Source of the DNA: a virus
DNA: 34,393 nt
Reading direction: 5' to 3' (one strand)
IMG/VR virus record: IMGVR_UViG_3300033141_005366
Location: 1 to 34,393 of that record
Position numbers and translations under genes: made by a program. This document shows positions 12,264 to 19,143 of this stretch, one piece after another; the stretch's first letter is position 1; each line of letters starts with the position of its first letter. The notes beneath the pieces are model-generated. The model was not told where the DNA came from, did no database searches, and worked only from the letters and a program-made list of their open reading frames with translations.

Positions 12264-13754
12264 CTACTCCGGGAATCCCAGGACATTGCGGAGATTCCTG
12301 ATCTCCTGCTTGATCTGTTCGAGCTTCGTGAGCTGGCGCTCCTCGACGGTTTGGCGGCGGTCGTTCTGGAACGCGGCGATGTTGAACCGTTCGGCGAGGA
12401 TTTGGCGGGGTGATCGGAGGCCGAACACGGCTCCCTCGGGCGTGGCAAGTTGTGCTTCAAGGCTCGTACGCTGCCTTTCGAGCTCGCGGAGTGCCCGCAT
12501 CCGCTGGAGCCTGTTCCAGAGCTTAACAATTCCGGCCTTCATTATTTCGACCGGACCGACTCCCTTTGCCAGGAGTTCCTGCAGTATAGTGGGCTGAGCC
12601 TTGCCCTCGAGCGCTTCGATCTGTTTTTGAAGTTGCTCCTTGGCCTTGGCGAGCAGATTGGTTTTCCGCTCCGCTTCGGCCAGCGCTTTCACGTCCTGGA
12701 AAATGATTTCAGCAGGGTCCTGTTCGGCCAGTTTTTCGAAAGCGAACGTCGTGCCCTGTATTTTGATCTTGAGGTTTTCGAAGTGGCGAGAACTCTGGCG
12801 GACGCTTTCGGCTATCCGGATCAATTGATCAGCGAATTTGTTACCGATGGTCAGTCGGATGCCCGTGCTCTCGCCGAGAGCCCGGAACAAATCCCCGAAC
12901 GCCCGGAAAAATTGGCGCGCGACGTCGAGAATTATGGATATCGTTTGGCGAAAGACCTCCGCTATGGCGCCGGCGATATTCTTAATGCCCATCTTCTTGA
13001 GCATCGCGGTGATCGAATTGGCAAGTCCTTCGATCACCGGGGCTATTTCGATGACGACGCGGTCCATCAATCCGCGCAGCGCGAGCTTGAGGCGGCTTAT
13101 GGCATCGTTGGCCTTCTCGACCTGCGAGGCATCCAAGCGGCTGAAGACCAGGCCGAGCTCTTCGGACTCGCGGAGCATCTCACGGAGGTGCCGAGCGCCT
13201 TTCTGGAGCATGGGCAGGAGCTCCTGCCCCTGGCGGCCGAAGAAGGCGTAAGCCGCTGCGGCCCTGTCCGTCTGCCTGGTGAGCTGTGCTATCCGGTCGG
13301 CAATCCGTTCGACGGCCTCCTGGAGCGGCAGGTCGATCAGTTCGTCCGCTTCGAGGTTAAGGAGTTCGAGGCCGCGCTTGGCCTCGCCGGTGCCCATGCG
13401 GGCCTCGCCCAGGCGGCGGCTGAGCATCTGGAGGGCCTTGCCGACGGTCTCGATGGAGGTGCCGCTGAGCTCTGCGGCGAGACGATAGCCGGAGAGCGCT
13501 TCCGTTGCGATGCCGAGTTGATCGGAGAGCTTCGCGATGCGGTCGATGGCAGCCATGCTCTGGCTGACCCAGCCGGTGATCTGCCTGGCGGCGAATGCCG
13601 CGGCGAGGACGCCGGCCATTCGACGGATACTGCGGCTGACGCTCTGGCTGGCCCGCTCGAAGCTGCCGAGATGTTTACGGCTGCGACTCATGTTGCGGTC
13701 GAACACAGCCGAATTAAGGCCGAGCCTGACGAGCAGGTTTCCAATCATAGACAT
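12264..13754 (-). CDS. tail tape measure protein
   Basis: A 496-residue, almost wholly helical protein between the tail chaperones and the tail-tip genes. ATG 13754 is chosen because it follows AAGGA and the upstream gene's stop (13756). The start MSMIGNLLVRLGLNSAVFDR is the usual opening of short tape measures. An early hydrophobic helix follows (MAGVLAAAFAARQITGWV). Residues about 75-185 match the tail-length tape-measure pattern (AKLSDQLGIATEALSGYRLA, YAFFGRQGQELLPMLQKG). A central amphipathic/hydrophobic part and coiled coils follow (LEQIKQEIRNLRNVLGF). At about 0.15 nm per residue it predicts a tail near 75 nm. No lysozyme or peptidase domain is seen. Confidence 0.88.
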   Translation of the reverse strand: MSMIGNLLVRLGLNSAVFDRNMSRSRKHLGSFERASQSVSRSIRRMAGVLAAAFAARQITGWVSQSMAAIDRIAKLSDQLGIATEALSGYRLAAELSGTSIETVGKALQMLSRRLGEARMGTGEAKRGLELLNLEADELIDLPLQEAVERIADRIAQLTRQTDRAAAAYAFFGRQGQELLPMLQKGARHLREMLRESEELGLVFSRLDASQVEKANDAISRLKLALRGLMDRVVIEIAPVIEGLANSITAMLKKMGIKNIAGAIAEVFRQTISIILDVARQFFRAFGDLFRALGESTGIRLTIGNKFADQLIRIAESVRQSSRHFENLKIKIQGTTFAFEKLAEQDPAEIIFQDVKALAEAERKTNLLAKAKEQLQKQIEALEGKAQPTILQELLAKGVGPVEIMKAGIVKLWNRLQRMRALRELERQRTSLEAQLATPEGAVFGLRSPRQILAERFNIAAFQNDRRQTVEERQLTKLEQIKQEIRNLRNVLGFPE

Positions 13755-13755
13755 G

Positions 13756-14438
13756 TCAATCAGTCCTTTTCGCGGCGACCTTGCCCACGGCGGCGGCATA
13801 GGCGGCGAGCTGCTTCTCGATGGCGGTCCAGTCGGTTTCGGGCCGCGCGTCGAAGCGTGGAATGAAATCGGTCAGCCTGGGCTTGGGCTTTCCGCCCATC
13901 ACGCAGGCGATGGTATACGCGACGAGTGCGGCGTGGAGATCGCCACGGTCGTCGCCGAGGGGATCGATGCGGTCGTATGCGATCCACTCTCCGAACTCGG
14001 CGGCATCCATCCGCGCCTGGAGTTCGCGAACGGTGCAGCCGAGACGCGCGGCCAGCTTGAACCAGAACCGGCGCTGCGGCCGGCTCAGGAGTTTTTTTCG
14101 AGCTTCTCCAGGTCGTCGGGCAGCAGGTGATTCAACCGCATGGCGACCTCGGCGATGCGGTCGAGTGCGGCCGCGGACTTTCGTCCGAGGGCTTCGACGT
14201 CGTCCGGCGAGAAAACCAGGTCGCCGTTGGAATCGCAGGCGGTGATGGCCACGAGCGAAGCGCGAAGGTTGATGCGGTTCCTGCGGCGCGACTCGGCCTG
14301 TTGCAATTCCCAGCGGTCGCGTTCGGCCCCGGTCATCGTCTTGACGTAGAGCGTGATCCCCCACTCCGGGACTTCGACCGGCTCAAGCGGAAGGTCGTCC
14401 TTCTCCAGAATCTGCTTTGCGAGGTTTTGTGCCGCCAT
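13756..14438 (-). CDS. tail assembly chaperone G-T fusion made by -1 frameshift
   Basis: The T part (13756-14091) has no start codon of its own and continues from the G gene in the -1 frame at the A AAA AAC site (14097-14091). It would give a 227-residue fusion: 116 residues of G and 111 of T. The T part reads RRFWFKLAARLGCTVRELQA, EFGEWIAYDRIDPLGDDRGD and LHAALVAYTIACVMGGK, the DUF4035/minor tail T pattern. In lambda-type phages G and G-T together chaperone the tape measure and recruit the tail-tube protein. Order (tube, G/G-T, tape measure) is canonical. Confidence 0.88.
14085..14438 (-). CDS. tail assembly chaperone G
   Basis: A 117-residue protein. ATG 14438 follows GGAG by six bases; an in-frame TTG lies two codons earlier. 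The core reads DLPLEPVEVPEWGITLYVKT and MTGAERDRWELQQAESRRR, then FSPDDVEALGRKSAAALDRI, matching phage tail assembly chaperones of the Gp14/TAC type. The C-terminus runs into the slippery site two codons before its stop, so most ribosomes would make G and a minority G-T. Confidence 0.88.
   Translation of the reverse strand: MAAQNLAKQILEKDDLPLEPVEVPEWGITLYVKTMTGAERDRWELQQAESRRRNRINLRASLVAITACDSNGDLVFSPDDVEALGRKSAAALDRIAEVAMRLNHLLPDDLEKLEKNS
14091..14097 (-). other. programmed -1 frameshift site A AAA AAC
   Basis: In frame the codons are GAA AAA AAC TCC TGA. The heptamer A AAA AAC is a canonical X XXY YYZ slippery site, two codons before the G stop. Slipping one base gives CTC CTG AGC CGG and continues into the open T frame. 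Confidence 0.9.
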
Positions 14439-14452
14439 TATCAACTCCTGGT

Positions 14453-14884
14453 TCAGGCGGTTTCGAACGTGACCGGGCCGTCGATTTTAATCGTGAACTC
14501 GTCCGTCACGAGGCCATCGTGCGTTATTTCGGGAATTCCGATCCGCTTGATGTAGCCCTGGAAATAGAGCGTCGAATCGCCGGGCAGGGTGAGCAGCCAG
14601 CTCTTTTGGGTTCGAATGAAGCCCTGCAGGGTATCGCGCTCGGTTTCGTCGTACTCATGCACGAAGCTGAGCTCGCCGTAATCGATCAGGCCGGGAATGA
14701 ACTCGCGGGCGTTCCCGCTGCTGTCGAGGGTCGTGACGTCGATGTCCTCCACTTCGGCGGCCGGTGGAGTGAGCGACCTGATGTTCGAGATGGCGGTGCT
14801 GTTGCTCGTCGTGAAACTCGAGGCGTTCGTCACGTCGGTTTCCGCGTACTTGAGGGTGGCGCCAAGGCCGATGTGTTCAGCCAT
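14453..14884 (-). CDS. major tail (tube) protein
   Basis: A 143-residue protein opening MAEHIGLGATLKYAETD, with VEDIDVTTLDSSGNAREFIP and GLIDYGELSFVHEYDETERD, then LLTLPGDSTLYFQGYIKRIG and FTIKIDGPVTF. This is the phage tail-tube fold pattern (lambda gpV-like): beta-rich, with a Thr/Ser-rich N-terminal arm. GGAG precedes the ATG, and it sits between the tail completion gene and the chaperones as expected. It forms the polymerised tube around the tape measure. Confidence 0.9.
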   Translation of the reverse strand: MAEHIGLGATLKYAETDVTNASSFTTSNSTAISNIRSLTPPAAEVEDIDVTTLDSSGNAREFIPGLIDYGELSFVHEYDETERDTLQGFIRTQKSWLLTLPGDSTLYFQGYIKRIGIPEITHDGLVTDEFTIKIDGPVTFETA

Positions 14885-14896
14885 TTGCTTTTCTCC

Positions 14897-15388
14897 TTAC
14901 GATGGCACTGATTCTCGGTAAACGCAAAGGAAATCCTGGCGGACGGCGTAGCGCTCGTGCGCGTCGGTCGAGGCCGGGATGTACTCGTCATCGTCGGATT
15001 CGAGGAAAATGCCTCGGACGTCGACATCGCCCATGGAGCCGGAAAAACCCTGGAGTGCGAGGCGGACGGCCTCGGCGAGGGCCTTGACGGCCGACCGGCT
15101 TTCTGCCCAGCAGCGGAGCTGATAGCGAGCTTCGCAGAGGCCGGCGGCGCCCTGGAGGTCGTGCTCATGCGTGCCGGTGATGCGGGTATAAACGATCAGC
15201 GGATAGCTCGCGTTCTGCGGTGCGGGCTCCGGGTAAATCCTGGAGCCGACAATGGCCGCTACGCCGGCGTCGTTTTCGAGGTGGCTCACGAGGCCCTTCT
15301 CCATATCGGATCCGCTGCCGCCGAGGGCGAGGAAACCGCCCGGGGCGAGGTATCCGGGCCACTTTGCGAGCACGACTTGAATGCTCAT
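14897..15388 (-). CDS. DUF3168 family tail completion protein
   Basis: A 163-residue protein. From about residue 29 it follows the DUF3168 pattern: MEKGLVSHLENDAGVAAIVG, SRIYPEPAPQNASYPLIVYT, RYQLRCWAESRSAVKALAEA, ending YAVRQDFLCVYRE. This family (HK97 gp10-neighbour, lambda gpU-like) caps the tail tube at the head side. ATG 15388 is preferred over the internal ATG 15304 because it overlaps the upstream stop (ATGA) and follows GGGAG. That leaves a hydrophobic N-terminal extension (VVLAKWPGYLAPGGFLALGG) not usual for the family. Confidence 0.85.
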   Translation of the reverse strand: MSIQVVLAKWPGYLAPGGFLALGGSGSDMEKGLVSHLENDAGVAAIVGSRIYPEPAPQNASYPLIVYTRITGTHEHDLQGAAGLCEARYQLRCWAESRSAVKALAEAVRLALQGFSGSMGDVDVRGIFLESDDDEYIPASTDAHERYAVRQDFLCVYRESVPS

Positions 15389-15990
15389 GAGACCGTTCTC
15401 CCGCTGCTGTTCGCAGTGAGGGTGAACAGCGTGGTGCTGTTATCATCATCGAGAACATTGATGATGAGATCGTTGCCGCTCGTCGAAACGGTCATCTTGC
15501 CCCGGCAGGCGGCATAGATGCTCTTGAGGATATCGGCGAATGAGGCGGAGCCGCCGGCGGTGATGCCGGTTTTGGCGAGCAGCGCGTTCACGACGTCGCT
15601 TTCGGAGTGCGTGCTGAAGCCTGTGGCCTTGAAGCTGTCGGCGTTGCCCGTCGGAAGCGAATCGAGCTGATAAATGTCAAGAGCATAATCTATCTCGCCA
15701 AGTCCAATGGGATTTCCATCGGCATCCTGACCATCACCATCGATTATTGCGGAATCCCAGAATCCATCATGGCCAGGCCAATTATCGTCTGTCGTATCCA
15801 TCCAGAAATGATAAATACCGTCAGTATGTTTCACGATGCTGTAATAGCTGAGATTCGATGCGTAATTTGCTGAACCGCAGCAGTATATCCATTTCTCAAC
15901 CGTTGCGGAATCTTCATTTACAGGGTTGCCCGCGTCATCTCTCAGCAACAAAGCAACCCCAAAGAAATCGCCATCTTTGACTATAACCAT
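15385..15990 (-). CDS. putative neck / virion structural protein
   Basis: A 201-residue protein. The N-terminal half (VKDGDFFGVALLLRDDAGNP, then KWIYCCGSANYASNLSYYS and WMDTTDDNWPGHDGFWD) is aromatic and Asp-rich and is encoded by visibly AT-richer DNA than its neighbours. The C-terminal half (SFADILKSIYAACRGKMTVS, DDDNSTTLFTLTANSSGRT) resembles phage structural modules I have seen at the end of tail or neck proteins. The stop overlaps the DUF3168 start. No firm family. Function inferred from position. Confidence 0.68.
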   Translation of the reverse strand: MVIVKDGDFFGVALLLRDDAGNPVNEDSATVEKWIYCCGSANYASNLSYYSIVKHTDGIYHFWMDTTDDNWPGHDGFWDSAIIDGDGQDADGNPIGLGEIDYALDIYQLDSLPTGNADSFKATGFSTHSESDVVNALLAKTGITAGGSASFADILKSIYAACRGKMTVSTSGNDLIINVLDDDNSTTLFTLTANSSGRTVS

Positions 15991-16017
15991 CCGATATGGC
16001 CCTTTTTTGAATACTGA

Positions 16018-16305
16018 TCAGTCGTCATCGGGCTTTTCATTCAACGCTGAAACAATGCGACGAAGGACATTGAGAACCTCCGCAGGGACGTCGCCCGGAT
16101 TTCGGCTTTCGATGTTTTCGGCGCGTGCGGCGAGGCGGCGGATGCGGCGGACGAGCGGGCCGAAGGCCGCTGTGACGTTAGCCCGCTCGTGCGCGCGTCG
16201 CTCGAGCTGCTTGAACTGTTCGAGCTTGAGCGCCTTGATCCGTTCGAAATCGGCGAGTTCGATTTCAGGGGTAGTTTCCTCGTTCAGTGATTCTTCGATG
16301 TTCAT
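16018..16305 (-). CDS. 95-aa helical hypothetical protein
   Basis: ATG 16305 is chosen because the upstream stop is at 16308 and GGAG lies in its last codons. The protein is highly charged and helical (ERIKALKLEQFKQLERRAHE, LVRRIRRLAARAENIES, LNVLRRIVSALNEKPDDD), probably a coiled coil. No family recognised. Position between neck genes suggests an assembly factor. Confidence 0.65.
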   Translation of the reverse strand: MNIEESLNEETTPEIELADFERIKALKLEQFKQLERRAHERANVTAAFGPLVRRIRRLAARAENIESRNPGDVPAEVLNVLRRIVSALNEKPDDD

Positions 16306-16307
16306 CC

Positions 16308-16784
16308 TCAACGCTCCAGTATGATGGTTGCGGCGATGGCGCGATACGAGTCTGCGGCGGTCTTGGCGAATTGAACGTTATCATAGTCGAGCTTGCATTC
16401 GAGGCTGACGCTCGCCGGGTCGATGGCATAGTCCTCGTCGCGATCGAACTCGGTCATATCCCAGCCGGACGCGCTGCCGTAATCTGCAGTGGTGACGACG
16501 ACGGCGGCGGTATCGATCTCAGTTTCGCTGATGTTCTTATCGCGCTTCAGCAGCTGAAGCGTCAGCGTTCCCTGGGTGAGCACGACGTCATAACCGCATT
16601 CGAGGACGGCCGCCCGGATGTACATCTTTTCGGGCGGGACGAACCTCGGCGCGTAGACGCGCTGCTGGCTGCTGATATGGCTCATGTATTCGCTGGTGGT
16701 CAGGGGCGAGCTGGTATCGGGCCGCCTGACGGCGAATTGAACGGCGATGCGTTGATGCTGCGGTTCATGGCTGCGGATGAACAT
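16308..16784 (-). CDS. putative neck / tail structural protein
   Basis: A 158-residue protein, probably beta-rich: FIRSHEPQHQRIAVQFAVRR, a Ser-rich linker, FVPPEKMYIRAAVLECGYDV, VLTQGTLTLQLLKRDKNISE and a C-terminal SLECKLDYDNVQFAKTA. GGAGG lies seven bases before ATG 16784, and its start directly abuts the upstream stop. No family recognised. Structural role inferred from location. Confidence 0.65.
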   Translation of the reverse strand: MFIRSHEPQHQRIAVQFAVRRPDTSSPLTTSEYMSHISSQQRVYAPRFVPPEKMYIRAAVLECGYDVVLTQGTLTLQLLKRDKNISETEIDTAAVVVTTADYGSASGWDMTEFDRDEDYAIDPASVSLECKLDYDNVQFAKTAADSYRAIAATIILER

Positions 16785-17039
16785 TCAACGGCCCTCCATG
16801 CGATCGAGCTGCTTGAGTATCGCGTCGATTCCGGCATTGATCGCGGCCTGCTGTTCGCGCAGGGATATCATGGCCTCCTTGACCTGATCGAGTGCCCGCC
16901 GATTGGCGGCAATCTCCTCGGTGTTTCGGGCGACGTCGCGCGTCAGTTGGCCGTAGGCATAGATGACCGAGGCGGCGGCTATGGCGCAGGCCAGGATGAT
17001 GGAGAGCAATTTTCCACGGTTGTTATTGATTTCAGGCAT
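16785..17039 (-). CDS. 84-aa membrane-anchored coiled-coil protein (spanin-like?)
   Basis: ATG 17039 overlaps the end of the upstream gene by eight bases. After a short basic head (NNNRGK) comes one hydrophobic helix (LLSIILACAIAAASVIYAYG), then a coiled coil running to the end (RNTEEIAANRRALDQVKEAM, REQQAAINAGIDAILKQL). An N-terminal anchor plus periplasmic coiled coil is the plan of an inner-membrane spanin, and the overlapping partner upstream has a possible lipobox. Many other phage membrane proteins share this plan, so lysis function is a hypothesis. Confidence 0.65.
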   Translation of the reverse strand: MPEINNNRGKLLSIILACAIAAASVIYAYGQLTRDVARNTEEIAANRRALDQVKEAMISLREQQAAINAGIDAILKQLDRMEGR

Positions 17040-17517
17040 TGGAGGCGTTTTCCTTATTTCGCCGGATGACTTTATCCTTTCGCCGGTTATCGAGCAGCAA
17101 GCCGCCCCCGGCTGCGAGACCAGTAACACCGAGCGCGGAGGCGAGCAGGCTTCCGAGGCCGGGCGGTGCGCCGACTTCGGCGACGAGCCTGGGGAGTGCC
17201 TGGGCAATGCGCCGCTTGAGCTTGTCCTGCCGGTCGAGGTCGGCTCTTGCGGCTTCGAGACGTGCTTGAAACGCCTGGATTTCGCTCAAATAGGCCGCCC
17301 TCCGAGCGTCAAATCCGGCGGAAATTTCAGCCGCTTCGCGTTTCAATTCCAGGCGCGTGACCTTCCGGCCCTGTTCGGCGAGGTCGGGCTTGAGGCTGAG
17401 CGTCCTGCTGCTGCAACCGAGCAGCCAGGCGGAAATGCCGGCTGCCAGCAGCAGGCCGAGCGCCGCGTAGCGATTATGATCGATGGTCTTAGTGGCTTTG
17501 TGGATGGCGTCCATCAT
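17032..17517 (-). CDS. 161-aa membrane protein with possible lipobox
   Basis: ATG 17517 follows AGGAG and overlaps the upstream stop (ATGA); a second ATG follows at once. Residues about 16-34 form a hydrophobic helix ending LLGC (AALGLLLAAGISAWLLGCSS), a possible lipobox. A helical coiled region follows (LELKREAAEISAGFDARRA, RLEAARADLDRQDKLKRR), then a second hydrophobic stretch (LGSLLASALGVTGLAAGGGL) and a basic tail. With the following gene it could form an envelope-spanning pair, although it lies among tail genes rather than beside an endolysin. Function unproven. Confidence 0.65.
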   Translation of the reverse strand: MMDAIHKATKTIDHNRYAALGLLLAAGISAWLLGCSSRTLSLKPDLAEQGRKVTRLELKREAAEISAGFDARRAAYLSEIQAFQARLEAARADLDRQDKLKRRIAQALPRLVAEVGAPPGLGSLLASALGVTGLAAGGGLLLDNRRKDKVIRRNKENASNA

Positions 17518-17966
17518 TTTCTCCTGGTGGCCTGCTCGATTCCGGTGCGAAGTGCCTTGACGATTGCCGCGAGCGCCTTCTCGCGGGTGGTGTCCCACGC
17601 CCGGCGCATGTACGGGATGGCACGGGCGTTGCCGTGGCCATACTCGATCACGGCGGGGATGTAGTAGCGCTTCCCCTCGCGGGTGACGTGTTCCGCTTCG
17701 GGGAATTTTTCGATCGGTTGAGTCTGGACATCGAGGCTGTAGCTGCCGCGCCGCTGCCGGCGTGGCGTGCGAACGACGATCTTGCGGGCGAGGAGCCGGC
17801 CGAAATTTCCACCCACCATTGTGCGGGCGTTCGACTTGGCTTCCGCCTGCACGACCTTCGCGCCGGCCCTGGCGGCCTTGCGGCTGATGGAGCGGCCGAC
17901 CTTTCGTTCGAGAGCGTCGAGCTTCTTTTCCAGCTCCTTCGCGCCGGTGATGGTCATTCCGTTCAT
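17514..17966 (-). CDS. HK97 gp10-like tail component
   Basis: A 150-residue protein. ATG 17966 overlaps the previous stop (ATGA) and has GGAGG seven bases upstream. The sequence follows the HK97-gp10 family: GAKELEKKLDALERKVGRSI, SRKAARAGAKVVQAEAKSNA, a basic beta region (ARKIVVRTPRRQRRGSYSLD) and YIPAVIEYGHGNARAIPYMR with a C-terminal helix. The family acts at the head-tail interface and tail completion. Placement after the head-closure gene is canonical. Confidence 0.88.
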   Translation of the reverse strand: MNGMTITGAKELEKKLDALERKVGRSISRKAARAGAKVVQAEAKSNARTMVGGNFGRLLARKIVVRTPRRQRRGSYSLDVQTQPIEKFPEAEHVTREGKRYYIPAVIEYGHGNARAIPYMRRAWDTTREKALAAIVKALRTGIEQATRRK

Positions 17967-18283
17967 TGGACCGCCTCCGTGCACATCAGTTCCAGGGTGC
18001 GGCTTCTTTCTCTCGGATTGATCACGCTGTTGATGTAGAGATAGCGGCCGCCGTACTTGACCCTGTGCTTCGGGCTGACGTCGTCGCGAAACCGAATGAC
18101 CACGCGAGTGATCTCCTCGGCCTGGGCCTGTTGAGCGGAGTAGCGTTCGGCTCCTCGCAACGGTTCGACTGCGGCCCAGACGGTGGCATAGGTGGACCAG
18201 GACGCGGTGGCTTCTCCGTATTCGTTGCGGGTTTCAGTCGCGCTCTGGAGTTCGATGCGATGTCTGAGACGTCCGGCCTGCAT
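17963..18283 (-). CDS. head closure / head-tail adaptor protein
   Basis: A 106-residue protein with the classic pattern of the phage head-tail joining family (SPP1 gp16 / HK97 gp7 type): MQAGRLRHRIELQSATETRN, EYGEATASWSTYATVWAAVE, RGAERYSAQQAQAEEITRVV, HRVKYGGRYLYINSVINPRE. It forms the ring closing the portal vertex. The Shine-Dalgarno is weak, and it lies three bases after the gp6-like gene, so coupling is likely. Confidence 0.92.
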   Translation of the reverse strand: MQAGRLRHRIELQSATETRNEYGEATASWSTYATVWAAVEPLRGAERYSAQQAQAEEITRVVIRFRDDVSPKHRVKYGGRYLYINSVINPRERSRTLELMCTEAVQ

Positions 18284-18286
18284 CGT

Positions 18287-19129
18287 TCAGTTCCATGCCT
18301 TATGCTGCCAGATGATGGATCGCACGGCCATCGGCACCTCGGTGAGGGAGACCGCGGCCTCGTACGCCTCGCGGCGTTCGTACCAGTGGCCGGCGAGCAT
18401 CTTGATAGCGGTCTTGAGCATTTCCGGGACATCGTCGGCCGAGGACCCGTAACCGGCGACGTAGGTTATTTCAATCGCATTCTTGATTCCCTGGACTGAG
18501 GGCCAGGTTTGTTCGTAGGCCTCGTAAATCCGGCCGGGGGTGCTGCTGGTATCGACGGTGTAGACGTCGGTTGAAAGCGTCTGCTGCGCACCGGCGGTAT
18601 CGTAATACTTGATCGACGTGACCGAGCTGAGGGGCGGCCAGTCGAGATAGATGACGGCCGGGAAGGCATCGAGGTACGTCTTCCAGGTCTGGTTGATCAG
18701 CGCCCGGCCGGTTTGTTCTTCGACGTATCGCCTGGCAGCGGTGATAAGGGAATAGAGCAGGTTATCCTCACTGATCGAGTTGAAGACGACTTCGCTGCCC
18801 GCGTCGGAAATGGTGATCGCGTTAGTGCCAGCGATGGCGTCGGCTTCGGTCGGATGCAGAGTCACTTTCGTGCTCGACGTCACGTGAACGTAATAGTCGG
18901 TAGACTCGGCGATCTGCGGCGACGTGGTGGGGAGAGCCGTCGCGGTGATTTGAACCGGCTGGCCGCTGATATAACCGTGTTGGGTTGCGGTGGTCCAGTC
19001 GTCGTTCTCGGCGGTGGGCGTGACGGAGAGCGCAACATCAACGGGAGTGCTCAGGCGGAGCCAGTGCTTGAGTTCGCGCAGTGTGACGGGTTCGATGGAT
19101 GGGGCGGAGGAGAGAACCGTCGCGGGCAT
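18287..19129 (-). CDS. gp6-like head-tail connector with an inserted beta domain
   Basis: A 280-residue protein, much longer than the roughly 100-200 of the family. Residues 13-30 (EPVTLRELKHWLRLS) and about 121-280 (LLYSLITAARRYVEEQTGRA, LDWPPLSSVTSIKYYD, IEITYVAGYGSSADDVPEML, MLAGHWYERRE) match the HK97 gp6 connector. Between them, about 90 residues (32-120) form a beta-rich insert with TDYYVHVTSSTKVTLHPTEA and AGTNAITISDAG, a motif common in phage surface and fibre repeats. GGAGAG precedes the ATG. It connects portal and closure rings, and the insert may face outward. Confidence 0.87.
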   Translation of the reverse strand: MPATVLSSAPSIEPVTLRELKHWLRLSTPVDVALSVTPTAENDDWTTATQHGYISGQPVQITATALPTTSPQIAESTDYYVHVTSSTKVTLHPTEADAIAGTNAITISDAGSEVVFNSISEDNLLYSLITAARRYVEEQTGRALINQTWKTYLDAFPAVIYLDWPPLSSVTSIKYYDTAGAQQTLSTDVYTVDTSSTPGRIYEAYEQTWPSVQGIKNAIEITYVAGYGSSADDVPEMLKTAIKMLAGHWYERREAYEAAVSLTEVPMAVRSIIWQHKAWN

Positions 19130-19143
19130 GTTGCGCTCTCCGT

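Noticed and set aside
12450-13865. Long plus-strand open frame opposite the tape measure
   Set aside because: It is a shadow of the tape measure gene, with no domain pattern and no ribosome site in an operon context.
14085-14364. Independent start for the T open frame inside G
   Set aside because: The N-terminal part of that frame is basic low-complexity sequence antisense to no family, while the A AAA AAC site explains expression of the T domain.
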